Source of the DNA: Bacteroidia bacterium
GTDB lineage: Bacteria > Bacteroidota > Bacteroidia > Cytophagales > Cyclobacteriaceae
Reading direction: 5' to 3'
NCBI GenBank assembly: GCA_030432655.1
Contig: JAUILA010000005.1
Span: 62,001 to 126,000 of the forward strand
Length of the DNA: 64,000 bases
The number at the start of each line of letters is the position of its first letter. Position 1 is the stretch's first letter. Of this stretch, positions 24,442 through 33,196 are shown piece by piece. A program made the translations under genes and the position numbers. The notes below the pieces were generated by a model. That model was not told the DNA's origin. It saw nothing but the letters and a program-made list of their open reading frames with translations, and ran no database searches.

Positions 24442-26790
24442 TTAATTTGTATTTAAGTTGTATCTGATTTTCAGGTAAAATGCCCGTCCGGGCTTCTGGA
24501 TATTAAAGTTGTCGTAGGCGCGGGCATCGAAAATATTTCTCGCTGCCAGGCTGGCACTGTATTTCCCGTCCGCAAAAGAGTAATTTATGTCCAGATCGTG
24601 TGTGAACTGCGTCGGGATCCGGTTCTTATCACCCCGGTATCCCAGGTTTTCCCAGTACAGGAAGAAAGAATGAACATATGATGCCGTCCAGGTAAAGGAC
24701 AGACGTGATGAATTCCTGAGTACATGGTTGTAGCCAAAGCGGGCATTCCAGAAAAAATAGGGTGTATTGGGAATCTTCTGGCCGTAATTCGTATTCTCCA
24801 GTCCTTCATAGAATTCAGTCCTGTCGGTTATGGACTGATAGGTCAGGTTAAGTCCGACCAGGTATTTGTTGCTGATTTTATAGTATCCGGACGTTTCCAC
24901 CCCAATAATGCGCACATTGGATACGTTGTAGTAGCTGCCGTAAATACCCCGGTCATTTACAAACCGGATAAAATCCTGCGCAGGCCGGTAAAAGGCATTG
25001 ATCTCCGTGTTAAGCTTGTTGCCACGAACATATTTGTTCAGCAAGATCCCGGCATTGATATTATGTGAGCTTTCCGGTGTCAGCTGTGGATTGGGCGTTA
25101 CAAACATACCGTCACCAAGAATTTCATCGGGCTCCGGCAAGCGGTATGCTTTTTCGTAGGATAGTTTGGCAGTCAGCTCCGGACGGACCAGATAACTCCC
25201 GGTTATTCCATACCCGGTGTTGGACATATCAGCCCTGGTTTCCACATTCTGATAGCTTCCCTCGATATATTCTTCGGCGTTTATGCGTGCCCGGAAAAAA
25301 TATTTCTTGGCAAAGGCAGACGCCTGCCATTTTTTATTATTACTGGTAAAGTTGTAGGAGAATGCAACAATATCTTTATTCAGCTCATTGGGGAAGGTAA
25401 AGGCATTATTGTTCTCGTTAATTTCATCAAAACCGTTCCGTCTGAGCTGGTTGTGGGCCAGGTTAAGGGATAGTTCATGGCCGCGTGCAAGTGAATATTG
25501 AGCCAGCAGGTTGGCCCGCAGGATGTCATCATCAATATGAAATACAGAACGCTGACCATAATATTCTCCTGCATTGTCAGCGGAAAGGTCCTTATATTCC
25601 TGATACCAGTTGTACCTTCGGGAAAGGGTATCGTAAATCACCTCATTCACCCGGCCGGCAAGAATATTCGATTGGAGAGAAATCGTATTCCAGGATTTCC
25701 GCCAGGTAACACCGCCCAGCCAGGAACTATTTCGGCTGTTTAAGCCGCCAAAAACCCGGTTAATCGATACATCGGGATGCTGTATGTTGTTCCGGTTACC
25801 GGCATAAATGAACTGGCCACTTAATTCATTAGCAAATGCCTTATCCACCAGTCCTGTTTTCAGGCTTATTGATCCGGAAGTATAATCGTCATGAAAGCGT
25901 CGCACCCTGTCTGTACTCGTCACATTGCCCAATTCATCAGTAACGGGGACATCATCCATCCAGTAGTTGTTGTCGGAGTGATTGAAGAAAGAAGACAGCC
26001 TGAAAAAGATACCGTTCTTTGTCTGTGTCTGTGCAATTGCCGACGCACGGTGAGTATTGAATGATCCGAAAGAATAGGAGAGGTCCAGGAATTCTTCCCT
26101 CGGGTCCGCGGTAATTACATTAATGCTCCCGCCAAGCGCATCCGAGGCGAGTTCGACCGGCACAACTCCCTTATAAACTTCGATCGACCGCAGCATATTG
26201 GCTGGAAGATTATTGAGGCTGAGCGCAGAACCAAAAAATTCCATAGGTATGCCATCCACGAAATAACGTACCTGATTTCCGGACAGGCCATTCAACGAAA
26301 GCTGGAAACTCGAACCGAGCCCGCCTGACTCGCGCAGGTTGATACCGGAGGTGACTCCCAGCAGCTGGTTAATGTCCAGGTTCATGTCCTGGTACTGCTC
26401 TACGTCTATGACTGATACATTGAGGCCGGTTGATTTTATTTTGGCAGCATCCGTATTTCCGACTACTATCACATCCTGCAGCTGTCGAACATCTTCCTGC
26501 AGCGAGATACGCACCGGATCTTTGCCGGGATGATCCACGGATACAACCTCAGTCTTGTATCCGATTCCCGATACCTCCAGCAGGTATGTTCCTGAACGTA
26601 ATCCCGCTATTGTAAAACCGCCCTGTGCATCCGTTGCATCGCCCCGGGTAGTTCCCTGTATCAATACGGTTATTCCTGTCAATGGCTGGCCCTCCCTGTC
26701 TGAAACGGTTCCTGACAAATCCGGGTCGGATTGAGCCTGAGAAGTATAAAAACACAGTAAAATACCGCTTAGACAAAGAATTCTAGACAT
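24442..26790 (-). CDS. TonB-dependent siderophore-type receptor
   Basis: A 782-residue outer-membrane receptor. Signal peptide to about 19, then a carboxypeptidase-regulatory-like domain (LSGTVSDREGQPLTGITVLI, about 25-105), plug domain (DINQLLGVTSGINLRESGGL, YFVDGIPMEFFGSALSLNNL, GGSINVITADPRE), then a 22-strand barrel ending in FYLKIRYNLNTN with the usual aromatic-rich C-terminal strand. First gene of a TonB receptor/DUF4374/PepSY operon, an arrangement typical of ferric-siderophore or haem uptake. An AT-rich 23-bp inverted repeat upstream (26853-26875) may be its iron-responsive operator. Confidence 0.95.
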   Translation of the reverse strand: MSRILCLSGILLCFYTSQAQSDPDLSGTVSDREGQPLTGITVLIQGTTRGDATDAQGGFTIAGLRSGTYLLEVSGIGYKTEVVSVDHPGKDPVRISLQEDVRQLQDVIVVGNTDAAKIKSTGLNVSVIDVEQYQDMNLDINQLLGVTSGINLRESGGLGSSFQLSLNGLSGNQVRYFVDGIPMEFFGSALSLNNLPANMLRSIEVYKGVVPVELASDALGGSINVITADPREEFLDLSYSFGSFNTHRASAIAQTQTKNGIFFRLSSFFNHSDNNYWMDDVPVTDELGNVTSTDRVRRFHDDYTSGSISLKTGLVDKAFANELSGQFIYAGNRNNIQHPDVSINRVFGGLNSRNSSWLGGVTWRKSWNTISLQSNILAGRVNEVIYDTLSRRYNWYQEYKDLSADNAGEYYGQRSVFHIDDDILRANLLAQYSLARGHELSLNLAHNQLRRNGFDEINENNNAFTFPNELNKDIVAFSYNFTSNNKKWQASAFAKKYFFRARINAEEYIEGSYQNVETRADMSNTGYGITGSYLVRPELTAKLSYEKAYRLPEPDEILGDGMFVTPNPQLTPESSHNINAGILLNKYVRGNKLNTEINAFYRPAQDFIRFVNDRGIYGSYYNVSNVRIIGVETSGYYKISNKYLVGLNLTYQSITDRTEFYEGLENTNYGQKIPNTPYFFWNARFGYNHVLRNSSRLSFTWTASYVHSFFLYWENLGYRGDKNRIPTQFTHDLDINYSFADGKYSASLAARNIFDARAYDNFNIQKPGRAFYLKIRYNLNTN

Positions 26791-26846
26791 TGACTATTTA
26801 GACTAATTAAAAACAAGGACAAAATTACACGTGCTTGCTTAACCTC

Positions 26847-26875
26847 CAAACATTATTTAGATTAATTTTAAATAA
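26847..26875 (-). promoter_or_regulatory. candidate promoter with AT-rich inverted repeat
   Basis: Arms TTATTTA (26853-26859) and TAAATAA (26869-26875) form a 23-bp interrupted palindrome, 63-85 bp before the receptor start. On the minus strand AATGTTTG (26847-26854) resembles the Bacteroidota -7 element TAnnTTTG. A Fur-type repressor site for an iron operon is plausible but not proven. Confidence 0.4.
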
Positions 26876-26955
26876 GCGATGTTACCACTTTGTTAAGAGC
26901 AGGACAGGTACTTGATGGACAGTACTTAAGGTGAGGTATTTATGACAGAAAAGAA

Positions 26956-27705
26956 TTATTCCTGAAGGTTTCTGAACTCATGCTGCCTTAGCCGGAAAGC
27001 ATTCATTGCGTCACCGCCCAGTTTTTTGGTATACTTGTGATTGACCACTGCACCAGCGATTGCGCCGAAGCCGGGGATCAGCTGGACCAGTTTCGCCAGG
27101 TCTATGTAGTCACGGTATTCCAGCTGGAAGGTCCGCCAGTCAAATTCATGAAAATCTGCAGGGAGGCAGTCGGCATTCTCCTCCCAGTGCTTCATTTGTT
27201 CAAAGATTTCCCTACGGTGTTCCTGGCTGGAGAATGTTAGCTGAAATGTATACAAGATGTAGAGTCGCTCACGGTAATCACTGATATCCGCCCCGTAGGC
27301 ATAGGCTATTTCAAAAAGCATTTTCATTTTAAGCGTAAGCCATAACGGGAAATCTGCCAGACCGGAAAAAAATCCTCCAAATCCGGTGATGGCACCCTCT
27401 GCGGCAGAGGAGTTGGTATAAAAGTTTATCCGCTCCCGAACGTATGCCTCCGTTTCCATAAATGTCTCTTTATGCTCACGTTGTACCGTTGTAAGCACTG
27501 AACCGCTGATTACTGCACGGGTAATCTCCTTAATGGTACTGGTAATTCCCTGATGAATCTTTTCCGGAATCAAATTATTAAGTCTTCTCTGGAAACCATG
27601 AGTTGTTGCATTCAGGAGGGAGGGAGAGGCAGACATTTTTTCACACCAGGCAAGGTATTCCTTCAGGCACTCATGAAAATACGGTGATTCGGGATCAATT
27701 TTCAT
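26956..27705 (-). CDS. EcsC-family protein
   Basis: A 249-residue protein resembling the EcsC family: a central glycine/alanine-rich membrane-associating segment (SAAEGAITGFGGFFSGLADFPLWLTLKMKMLFEIAYAYG, here split as GAITGFGGFFSGLADFP and LWLTLKMKMLFEIAYAYG) and a C-terminal IPGFGAIAGAVVNHKYTKKLG. EcsC proteins are poorly understood and were named from the Bacillus ecs operon; no ABC transporter is nearby here. It lies alone between the iron operon and the protease operon. No signal peptide. Confidence 0.82.
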   Translation of the reverse strand: MKIDPESPYFHECLKEYLAWCEKMSASPSLLNATTHGFQRRLNNLIPEKIHQGITSTIKEITRAVISGSVLTTVQREHKETFMETEAYVRERINFYTNSSAAEGAITGFGGFFSGLADFPLWLTLKMKMLFEIAYAYGADISDYRERLYILYTFQLTFSSQEHRREIFEQMKHWEENADCLPADFHEFDWRTFQLEYRDYIDLAKLVQLIPGFGAIAGAVVNHKYTKKLGGDAMNAFRLRQHEFRNLQE

Positions 27706-27844
27706 AAAACTAAATCTACAGTCTCACGGTCAAAACAAAAAGTACGCCAGTAAAATTGCCCGAATTCGAGATATGTAATTTCAATTAGAATAGTCAAGTT
27801 AATCCTAAGTATTCTTCAAAAAGTATTTAAAAAATACCTAGAAG

Positions 27845-27897
27845 TAGTGATGTATAATTCATTGATTATTAGGTTATTGTAAAATACGCCATCACTA
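27845..27897. promoter_or_regulatory. inverted repeat in leader of protease operon
   Basis: TAGTGATG (27845-27852) and CATCACTA (27890-27897) are perfect 8-bp arms 37 bp apart, ending 12 bp before the ATG at 27910. A second small palindrome, GTATTT/AAATAC, lies near 27820-27834. Could be an operator pair or an mRNA leader stem. Confidence 0.35.
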
Positions 27898-27909
27898 AAC
27901 AGCTGCAAC

Positions 27910-28563
27910 ATGAAACAAATTGCAATAGGCATTCCGGGATTCCGGATGAGGGCAACGGCCGACTGGCCGTTCAGAATGAATGAAGTAACCATTTCGACCA
28001 TTGCTTTCGATGAGAAAGGGGTTAATGGTTCAGCTCCATCGCTTCAGATAAATACGCACGAACTTATCAATCCGGTTCAGTCCTGGGAAGAAGTGAAGTT
28101 TGCCGGTGAAGGAGGAAGGCTGGTTTACGGTCCGGCCGAGCCGGGTGCCTTTGTTTATTGTGCCGCGATTTATGTGGAACGGGATGATAAATCCAGGAAC
28201 CTCGGAGCTGCTCTCGAAGATGCTGTACACTCTGACGAAGTCAAGCAGCTTATGAAATCATTAAAAGCAATTCCGAACCCTACGGTACAAATGGTGACAA
28301 GCCTGGCGGGGCCGGTGACACAATTGGTTGCCAGGATCCTCAAAGGCAACAAAGATGACCTGCTGTTTACCCACCAGGGGACATTTTTTCAAAACACGCT
28401 ACCACCATATAATGCGGGAGATATATTCACTGCCCAGAATAAATACATCTCAAGCTCGCTGAAAGTGATCGGACTTGACAAGCGTGACGGATTGGAATCC
28501 ATGACGGTGAGTCCGCTCGAGCAATCAATAATGGGAGGTCAACCCAAGACCATTTCTCTTTAA
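27910..28563 (+). CDS. hypothetical protein, first gene of protease operon
   Basis: A 217-residue cytoplasmic-looking protein without signal or membrane segments; I do not recognise its family. The first 100 residues look beta-rich (QIAIGIPGFRMRATADW, VTISTIAFDEKG, GAFVYCAAIYVERDDKSRN), then a helical middle (LEDAVHSDEVKQLMKSL), then DDLLFTHQGTFFQNTLPPY and a C-terminal QPKTISL. The pattern of a beta-sandwich followed by KGNKDDLLFTHQG is reminiscent of cytoskeletal or C2-like accessory folds but this is only an impression. It is 30 bp upstream of the dual-protease gene and is probably its co-transcribed partner, perhaps a substrate, regulator or sensor. Confidence 0.75.
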   Translation: MKQIAIGIPGFRMRATADWPFRMNEVTISTIAFDEKGVNGSAPSLQINTHELINPVQSWEEVKFAGEGGRLVYGPAEPGAFVYCAAIYVERDDKSRNLGAALEDAVHSDEVKQLMKSLKAIPNPTVQMVTSLAGPVTQLVARILKGNKDDLLFTHQGTFFQNTLPPYNAGDIFTAQNKYISSSLKVIGLDKRDGLESMTVSPLEQSIMGGQPKTISL

Positions 28564-28593
28564 TGATCAGGATACAGGAAATAAGAAAAAACC

Positions 28594-31470
28594 ATGACTG
28601 ACAAATATACAGGCGATCAGAAGCAACGTGAGCTGGCTGAAGAAGCCGCAAAACGTTATAATAATAATCGTGCGACCATGGAGAATATTAAATCCATGAT
28701 CGACCATAACCGGAAAGGGGATCTGTCACTCATTGATATTACTAATGATGAAGACCGGAAAAAGAAACGTATCGCCCGGGCCGAGTCGACATCGAATGGT
28801 AAATCCCCCCTGGAGCGCGTAAACGGTGTTCCGGACTTCCAGGATATAAACATTGTAAAAAGGATATTAAGTCTCTCGGATGCGGTCGGACGGATTATCA
28901 TAGGCAGTGAATATGGTTCAAGCGGTTATGGAACCGGCTTCATGGTTTCTCCCAGCCTGATGTTAACTAATAACCATGTACTCCCTGATCCCGGGAGTGC
29001 CTCCAATTCAAGAATCCAGTTCAGGTATGAGATCCATCCTGACGGTTCCAAATCAGATCCGGTCGAATTCAGGCTCAGGCCGGACCAGTTCTACTTTACC
29101 TCTGCCTATACCAAATCACCTGCCGTACCCGGAAGCGGGCTGGATTTCACCCTGGTAGCGGTCGAACCCGTATCGGATAACGGTTTTGATATTGCCGATA
29201 TCGGTTTTGCCCAGCTGGACGGGGAAACAGGTAAGATCCTGGAAGGGGAGAATTGTGTAATCATTCAGCATCCTAAGGGAGATTATAAGAAGATTGTACT
29301 GAAGGACATCCGGATGATCAGCCTGGTGGATGATTTCATTGTGTATGAATCAGACACACTGCCTGGCTCGTCCGGCAGTATGGTATTAGGACTGGGCACA
29401 GGCGAAGTGGTGGCCCTGCACCACAGTGCAATACCACGAATGGATGACAAGGGCAACTGGCTTAGGAAGGACGGAAAGATCGTAGGACCGGCTGACGCGG
29501 ACGATCAGATTGACTGGATTGGAAATGAAGGGGTACGTATCAGCCGTATTGTCAGACTGATCCGCGAAAGTGACTTCAGCGGATCCATGAATGAAATGAG
29601 GAATCAATTTTTAAACAGTATAAAAAATATTGGCATGGGACAGCCCATTACCTTAGTAACTACCTCTGCCAGTACGGCAGCCGCACCACCGGATTCTTCA
29701 AAATCAAAACCACAAAGCGCACCTGCAGAATCCGCCAACGAATCATATTTTGAAGTACAGCTGGTCAATAACCAGGCCCTGGAAGAAGACTGGGAGACGA
29801 ATGCCGCCACTATGGTTCCCGGCTTTGTATCGATGGAGAAAGTATTCGGGGCATTCTCCGATAAAACCGACCCCAAATTTTATTACCTGACTGCCAGGAG
29901 TGCTGATAATCCATGGGTTACTGCAGAACTGATTGAAAACTTTCCGCACGTGGCCTATTGTGCCCCGGACGAACCGATCCCAACCGATGCCATGCTCTGG
30001 GATGAACACGGTAATCAGCAGGCGCCCGGACGATTTGAATCAGCTGCATACAATCGCGGGATAGGAGAGAGGAACGAGGACGATTTTCTGAAGAAATGGA
30101 AGGACACCGAATTAATTTCCGCACTTTATAACAGCGATAATAAAAAGCTGATCCGTTTCTGGAATCAGCACGCGGTGAATTTCATAGATGGTATTGACGG
30201 GTATTTTAAGTCAAAATACAAATCCGCCAGGACTTCCGAAAAACACCGCGACACACTGGCGGAAAAGCTGAGATCTCTGAAAATGGTTCAGCTGGATACC
30301 GGTTATTCAAATCTGAGCAAAATTGATAACGGTATTGACTTTGTGATGGACTACGATTTTGTAGATACAGACAACCGGGCCCAGGATGAATTACGCAAAG
30401 TAGGAATGAAACATCCATATCACGGCACCAGAACGGCAAGCCTGGTTGTTGGCGGAAACCTGAAGAATGACACGGAAGGAATGGATGGGAATTCAGGTAT
30501 TCTTACACGTAAAGAAGAGGACCGCTTCATTCCGATGGTCAAGCTGATCCCGTACAGGGTTGCCAATTCCGTGGTATTGATCAATCGCGGGAAGAACATT
30601 CTGGACGCAGTCAACCGTGCCATCACCATAAGCGCAGATGTAATGTTCATGTGCATGGGCACCCTGCCTTCTCCGGTTTTTGATAAAGCTGCCAGAACAG
30701 CCTATGAAAATGGTTTGATCTGGGTATGTGCCGCTGGCAATGAAGTGGAATGTATCGTGGCACCGGCGTCCTACCCGGGTACTATCGCGGTAGCAGCGAT
30801 TAATCCGGCAAAAAAAGTCTGGTCAGGCAGCAGTTACGGAGAAATGGTTGATATAGCTGCCCCCGGAGAAGATGTATATGTGCCCTTTATAAATAAGAAA
30901 AGAGATGAGATCATGGTTTATGGTGACGGAACAAGTTATGCCACTCCACACGTCGCATCTGCCGCCATGTTATGGAAGGCTAAAAATTATGACCGGATCA
31001 GGGAGTTGTACAAAAAACCCTGGCAGGTGGTTGAAGCTTTCCGCTGGTCGCTGAAACACAGCGCGAATACCGAACCTTTTGAGGGAAAAACCTGGAATAC
31101 CAGTGAATTCGGAGATGGAATACTTGACATCACCGCATTGCTCGACCTGGAACTTCCCGATCCGGACATTCTGTCTAATGCCTATGAGGACCAGGACTGG
31201 CCTGCGATTGCATCTTCTTCAGTCACCCAGGCATGTCGCACGCTGTGGCAGTTTCTCACCCGTAAAATTAACCCCTGGGAGCCTGCTCCCTTTGAAAGTA
31301 GTTACGGCATGACTGATAATGGTAAACGAGCCCTGGAAGCCCTGCAGCGATCTGTTACCCCGACCGGACCGGGAGGAAAGCTGGAATCAGCAATGGTAAA
31401 CAAGGAAGATATGGCCCTGGAGGCCCTGAGGGAATATATGGAGCAATACGAACGAAATAAACCTGCCTAA
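28594..31470 (+). CDS. fusion of trypsin-like and subtilisin-like serine proteases
   Basis: A 958-residue protein with two complete serine-protease domains. N-terminal trypsin/V8-like domain (about 85-320): H128 in LTNNHVLPDP, D184 in SGLDFTLVAVEP, S260 in LPGSSGSMVLG. A low-complexity Ala/Ser/Pro linker (about 350-385) and an inhibitor- or prodomain-like segment (LEEDWETNAATMVPGFVSME, about 405-560) follow. S8 subtilisin domain (about 560-830): D568 in QLDTGYSN, H610 in YHGTRTASLVVGG, oxyanion N716 in CAAGNEVE, S781 in GDGTSYATPH. No signal peptide is visible, suggesting cytoplasmic action. Both triads look intact. Middle gene of a four-gene operon. The two-protease architecture suggests one protease activates the other or a shared target; inference. 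Confidence 0.92.
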   Translation: MTDKYTGDQKQRELAEEAAKRYNNNRATMENIKSMIDHNRKGDLSLIDITNDEDRKKKRIARAESTSNGKSPLERVNGVPDFQDINIVKRILSLSDAVGRIIIGSEYGSSGYGTGFMVSPSLMLTNNHVLPDPGSASNSRIQFRYEIHPDGSKSDPVEFRLRPDQFYFTSAYTKSPAVPGSGLDFTLVAVEPVSDNGFDIADIGFAQLDGETGKILEGENCVIIQHPKGDYKKIVLKDIRMISLVDDFIVYESDTLPGSSGSMVLGLGTGEVVALHHSAIPRMDDKGNWLRKDGKIVGPADADDQIDWIGNEGVRISRIVRLIRESDFSGSMNEMRNQFLNSIKNIGMGQPITLVTTSASTAAAPPDSSKSKPQSAPAESANESYFEVQLVNNQALEEDWETNAATMVPGFVSMEKVFGAFSDKTDPKFYYLTARSADNPWVTAELIENFPHVAYCAPDEPIPTDAMLWDEHGNQQAPGRFESAAYNRGIGERNEDDFLKKWKDTELISALYNSDNKKLIRFWNQHAVNFIDGIDGYFKSKYKSARTSEKHRDTLAEKLRSLKMVQLDTGYSNLSKIDNGIDFVMDYDFVDTDNRAQDELRKVGMKHPYHGTRTASLVVGGNLKNDTEGMDGNSGILTRKEEDRFIPMVKLIPYRVANSVVLINRGKNILDAVNRAITISADVMFMCMGTLPSPVFDKAARTAYENGLIWVCAAGNEVECIVAPASYPGTIAVAAINPAKKVWSGSSYGEMVDIAAPGEDVYVPFINKKRDEIMVYGDGTSYATPHVASAAMLWKAKNYDRIRELYKKPWQVVEAFRWSLKHSANTEPFEGKTWNTSEFGDGILDITALLDLELPDPDILSNAYEDQDWPAIASSSVTQACRTLWQFLTRKINPWEPAPFESSYGMTDNGKRALEALQRSVTPTGPGGKLESAMVNKEDMALEALREYMEQYERNKPA

Positions 31471-31485
31471 TCTAATACTTACGTC

Positions 31486-33192
31486 ATGGCGACAGAAACT
31501 AAAATATTTGATTTCCATTTTCATTTACTTTTTAAGGCATTTATTAAGCATTTTGAAAATGTATATCCTTCGCAACGCAAGCCGGAGGACCTGAAAGATG
31601 TATTTGATATCGATCACTTTTTATGGGACAAAGTCGATGAATGGTTCCTGCACTTTCTTGACAGCCAGTCATCCTTTAAACAGATAAGTGACGGCAAGGT
31701 CGTGGATGGATTCATCGCCATTGCACCAATTGAGCAGATGTTTGCCTCCAAGGAAGGTCTGGGCGGGATGCTGCTGAATGACCAGGTGGTCACCAACCCA
31801 ATGGATCCCGACTTGCTGGATGCGGTACGGGAGGGAACCATTTCGTATTACCAGCTTTTCATGCGCGAGCTGAATCTTTACCGGATTCTTAGTGAGGCAG
31901 GGCATATTTCCTTTTATAGCCGAAGTCCGAAAGCAACCAAAAACAACTCGGGAAGAAAGTTTTCCATGGGTATGGAAGGAGGCCATTCATTAATACGCAG
32001 CCGGATCGGAAGGCCGGGCCAGGAGGATGATTTGCCTCCGTTAAAGGAGAAAAAATCTGAAGACAATGAACCAAAGGAAATTTATCCTTTGTACGAAGAC
32101 TTCCGTCAACACAAGCTCATTCACATGGACGAATCTCTGGAACATCTTCAGACCGCCATGTGGGAGATCGGAATGGACCTGAGGTATTTAATTCTGACAC
32201 ATTTATCGAATATTCCCGGACAGCAGCTGGCCAATCATGCCTATGGTGCCAAGTTTCTTAAATCGGAATTAAAGTTTCCGGTGGGGATGGGGATTACGAA
32301 TGAAGGTAAAAGAGTAATTGACAAAGCTCACACACTGAAGGTTAACGGAAAAGCGGCGAATATACTGATTGACATTAAACATATGAGCCTGCGGTCGAGG
32401 AAGGAATTTTATGACTACCGTCGCGCTAAAGGGTATACGCAGCCGATAGTTGCCTCGCATATGGGTGTCACCGGGTATTCCATCGCTGAGTGGCAGAACG
32501 CTCTTGATATTGCTGAAAAGGGCAAGGCATCCATTCCCGTGGTAAAGCTGAAGACACATGCATGTGAAGCAGGACAGTGGGGCAAGATCAAGCGGACGTT
32601 CCATTTCAATCCCTGGACAATCAACCTGATGGATGATGACATAGTCGAGGTGGTGGAGAGCGGGGGTCTCATTGGGGTAAGCCTGGACGTGAGAATACTT
32701 GGCTTTGTTTCCCGGTTCCAGGACCTGACACGTGATGGCGTGTACGAATACATGTCTCCGGAAGAATTCAGGCATTTCTTCCCGTATTACCATATTAAAG
32801 GATTGCCGCTGGAGTCATACGAAAGCGGACTTGAATCGGAATTGTTTCCGAATAAGCAGGAAAGTCATATGCTGGTATTCTGTTTTAATATTCTTCACAT
32901 TGTGTCGGTCATCAAGACCCGCTGCGATGAACAGGATGTCGGGGACGCCTGGCAGTATGTAAGCATCGGATCGGATTTTGATGGACTTATTGATCCGCTG
33001 AAATCGGTACGTGATGCGGGAAAGCTGCCCAACCTGCGGGGAGAATTAAAAAAATGGCTTCCCGTTGCTGAAAAATCATATTTCGAATCAAACGGAGGAG
33101 ACCAGGACCTTATCGGCAAGAACATCAACAAACGGGTCGAACAGTTTCTGTACCTGAACGGCAAAAACTTCCAGGAAAAGATAATGAAATAA
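31486..33192 (+). CDS. M19 (renal dipeptidase-like) metallopeptidase
   Basis: A 568-residue amidohydrolase-fold protein of the M19 membrane-dipeptidase type, much longer than the usual 330-400 residues because of insertions. Metal and substrate motifs in order: H11-x-H13 (FDFHFH; M19 usually has HxD), E164 in SMGMEGGHSL, H239 in ILTHLSN, H325 in VASHMGVTG, and D497/D499 in GSDFDG. No signal peptide, so a cytosolic location is likely, matching the neighbouring protease. It is 15 bp downstream of the dual-protease gene and 4 bp upstream of the giant membrane protein. It might trim dipeptides made by the proteases, or act on another amide; inference. Confidence 0.85.
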   Translation: MATETKIFDFHFHLLFKAFIKHFENVYPSQRKPEDLKDVFDIDHFLWDKVDEWFLHFLDSQSSFKQISDGKVVDGFIAIAPIEQMFASKEGLGGMLLNDQVVTNPMDPDLLDAVREGTISYYQLFMRELNLYRILSEAGHISFYSRSPKATKNNSGRKFSMGMEGGHSLIRSRIGRPGQEDDLPPLKEKKSEDNEPKEIYPLYEDFRQHKLIHMDESLEHLQTAMWEIGMDLRYLILTHLSNIPGQQLANHAYGAKFLKSELKFPVGMGITNEGKRVIDKAHTLKVNGKAANILIDIKHMSLRSRKEFYDYRRAKGYTQPIVASHMGVTGYSIAEWQNALDIAEKGKASIPVVKLKTHACEAGQWGKIKRTFHFNPWTINLMDDDIVEVVESGGLIGVSLDVRILGFVSRFQDLTRDGVYEYMSPEEFRHFFPYYHIKGLPLESYESGLESELFPNKQESHMLVFCFNILHIVSVIKTRCDEQDVGDAWQYVSIGSDFDGLIDPLKSVRDAGKLPNLRGELKKWLPVAEKSYFESNGGDQDLIGKNINKRVEQFLYLNGKNFQEKIMK

Positions 33193-33196
33193 TCGC

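Noticed and set aside
32269-32793. Long antisense open frame inside the M19 gene
   Set aside because: The plus strand encodes an M19 protein with all metal motifs; the opposite frame has no family-like features and is a by-product of codon use.
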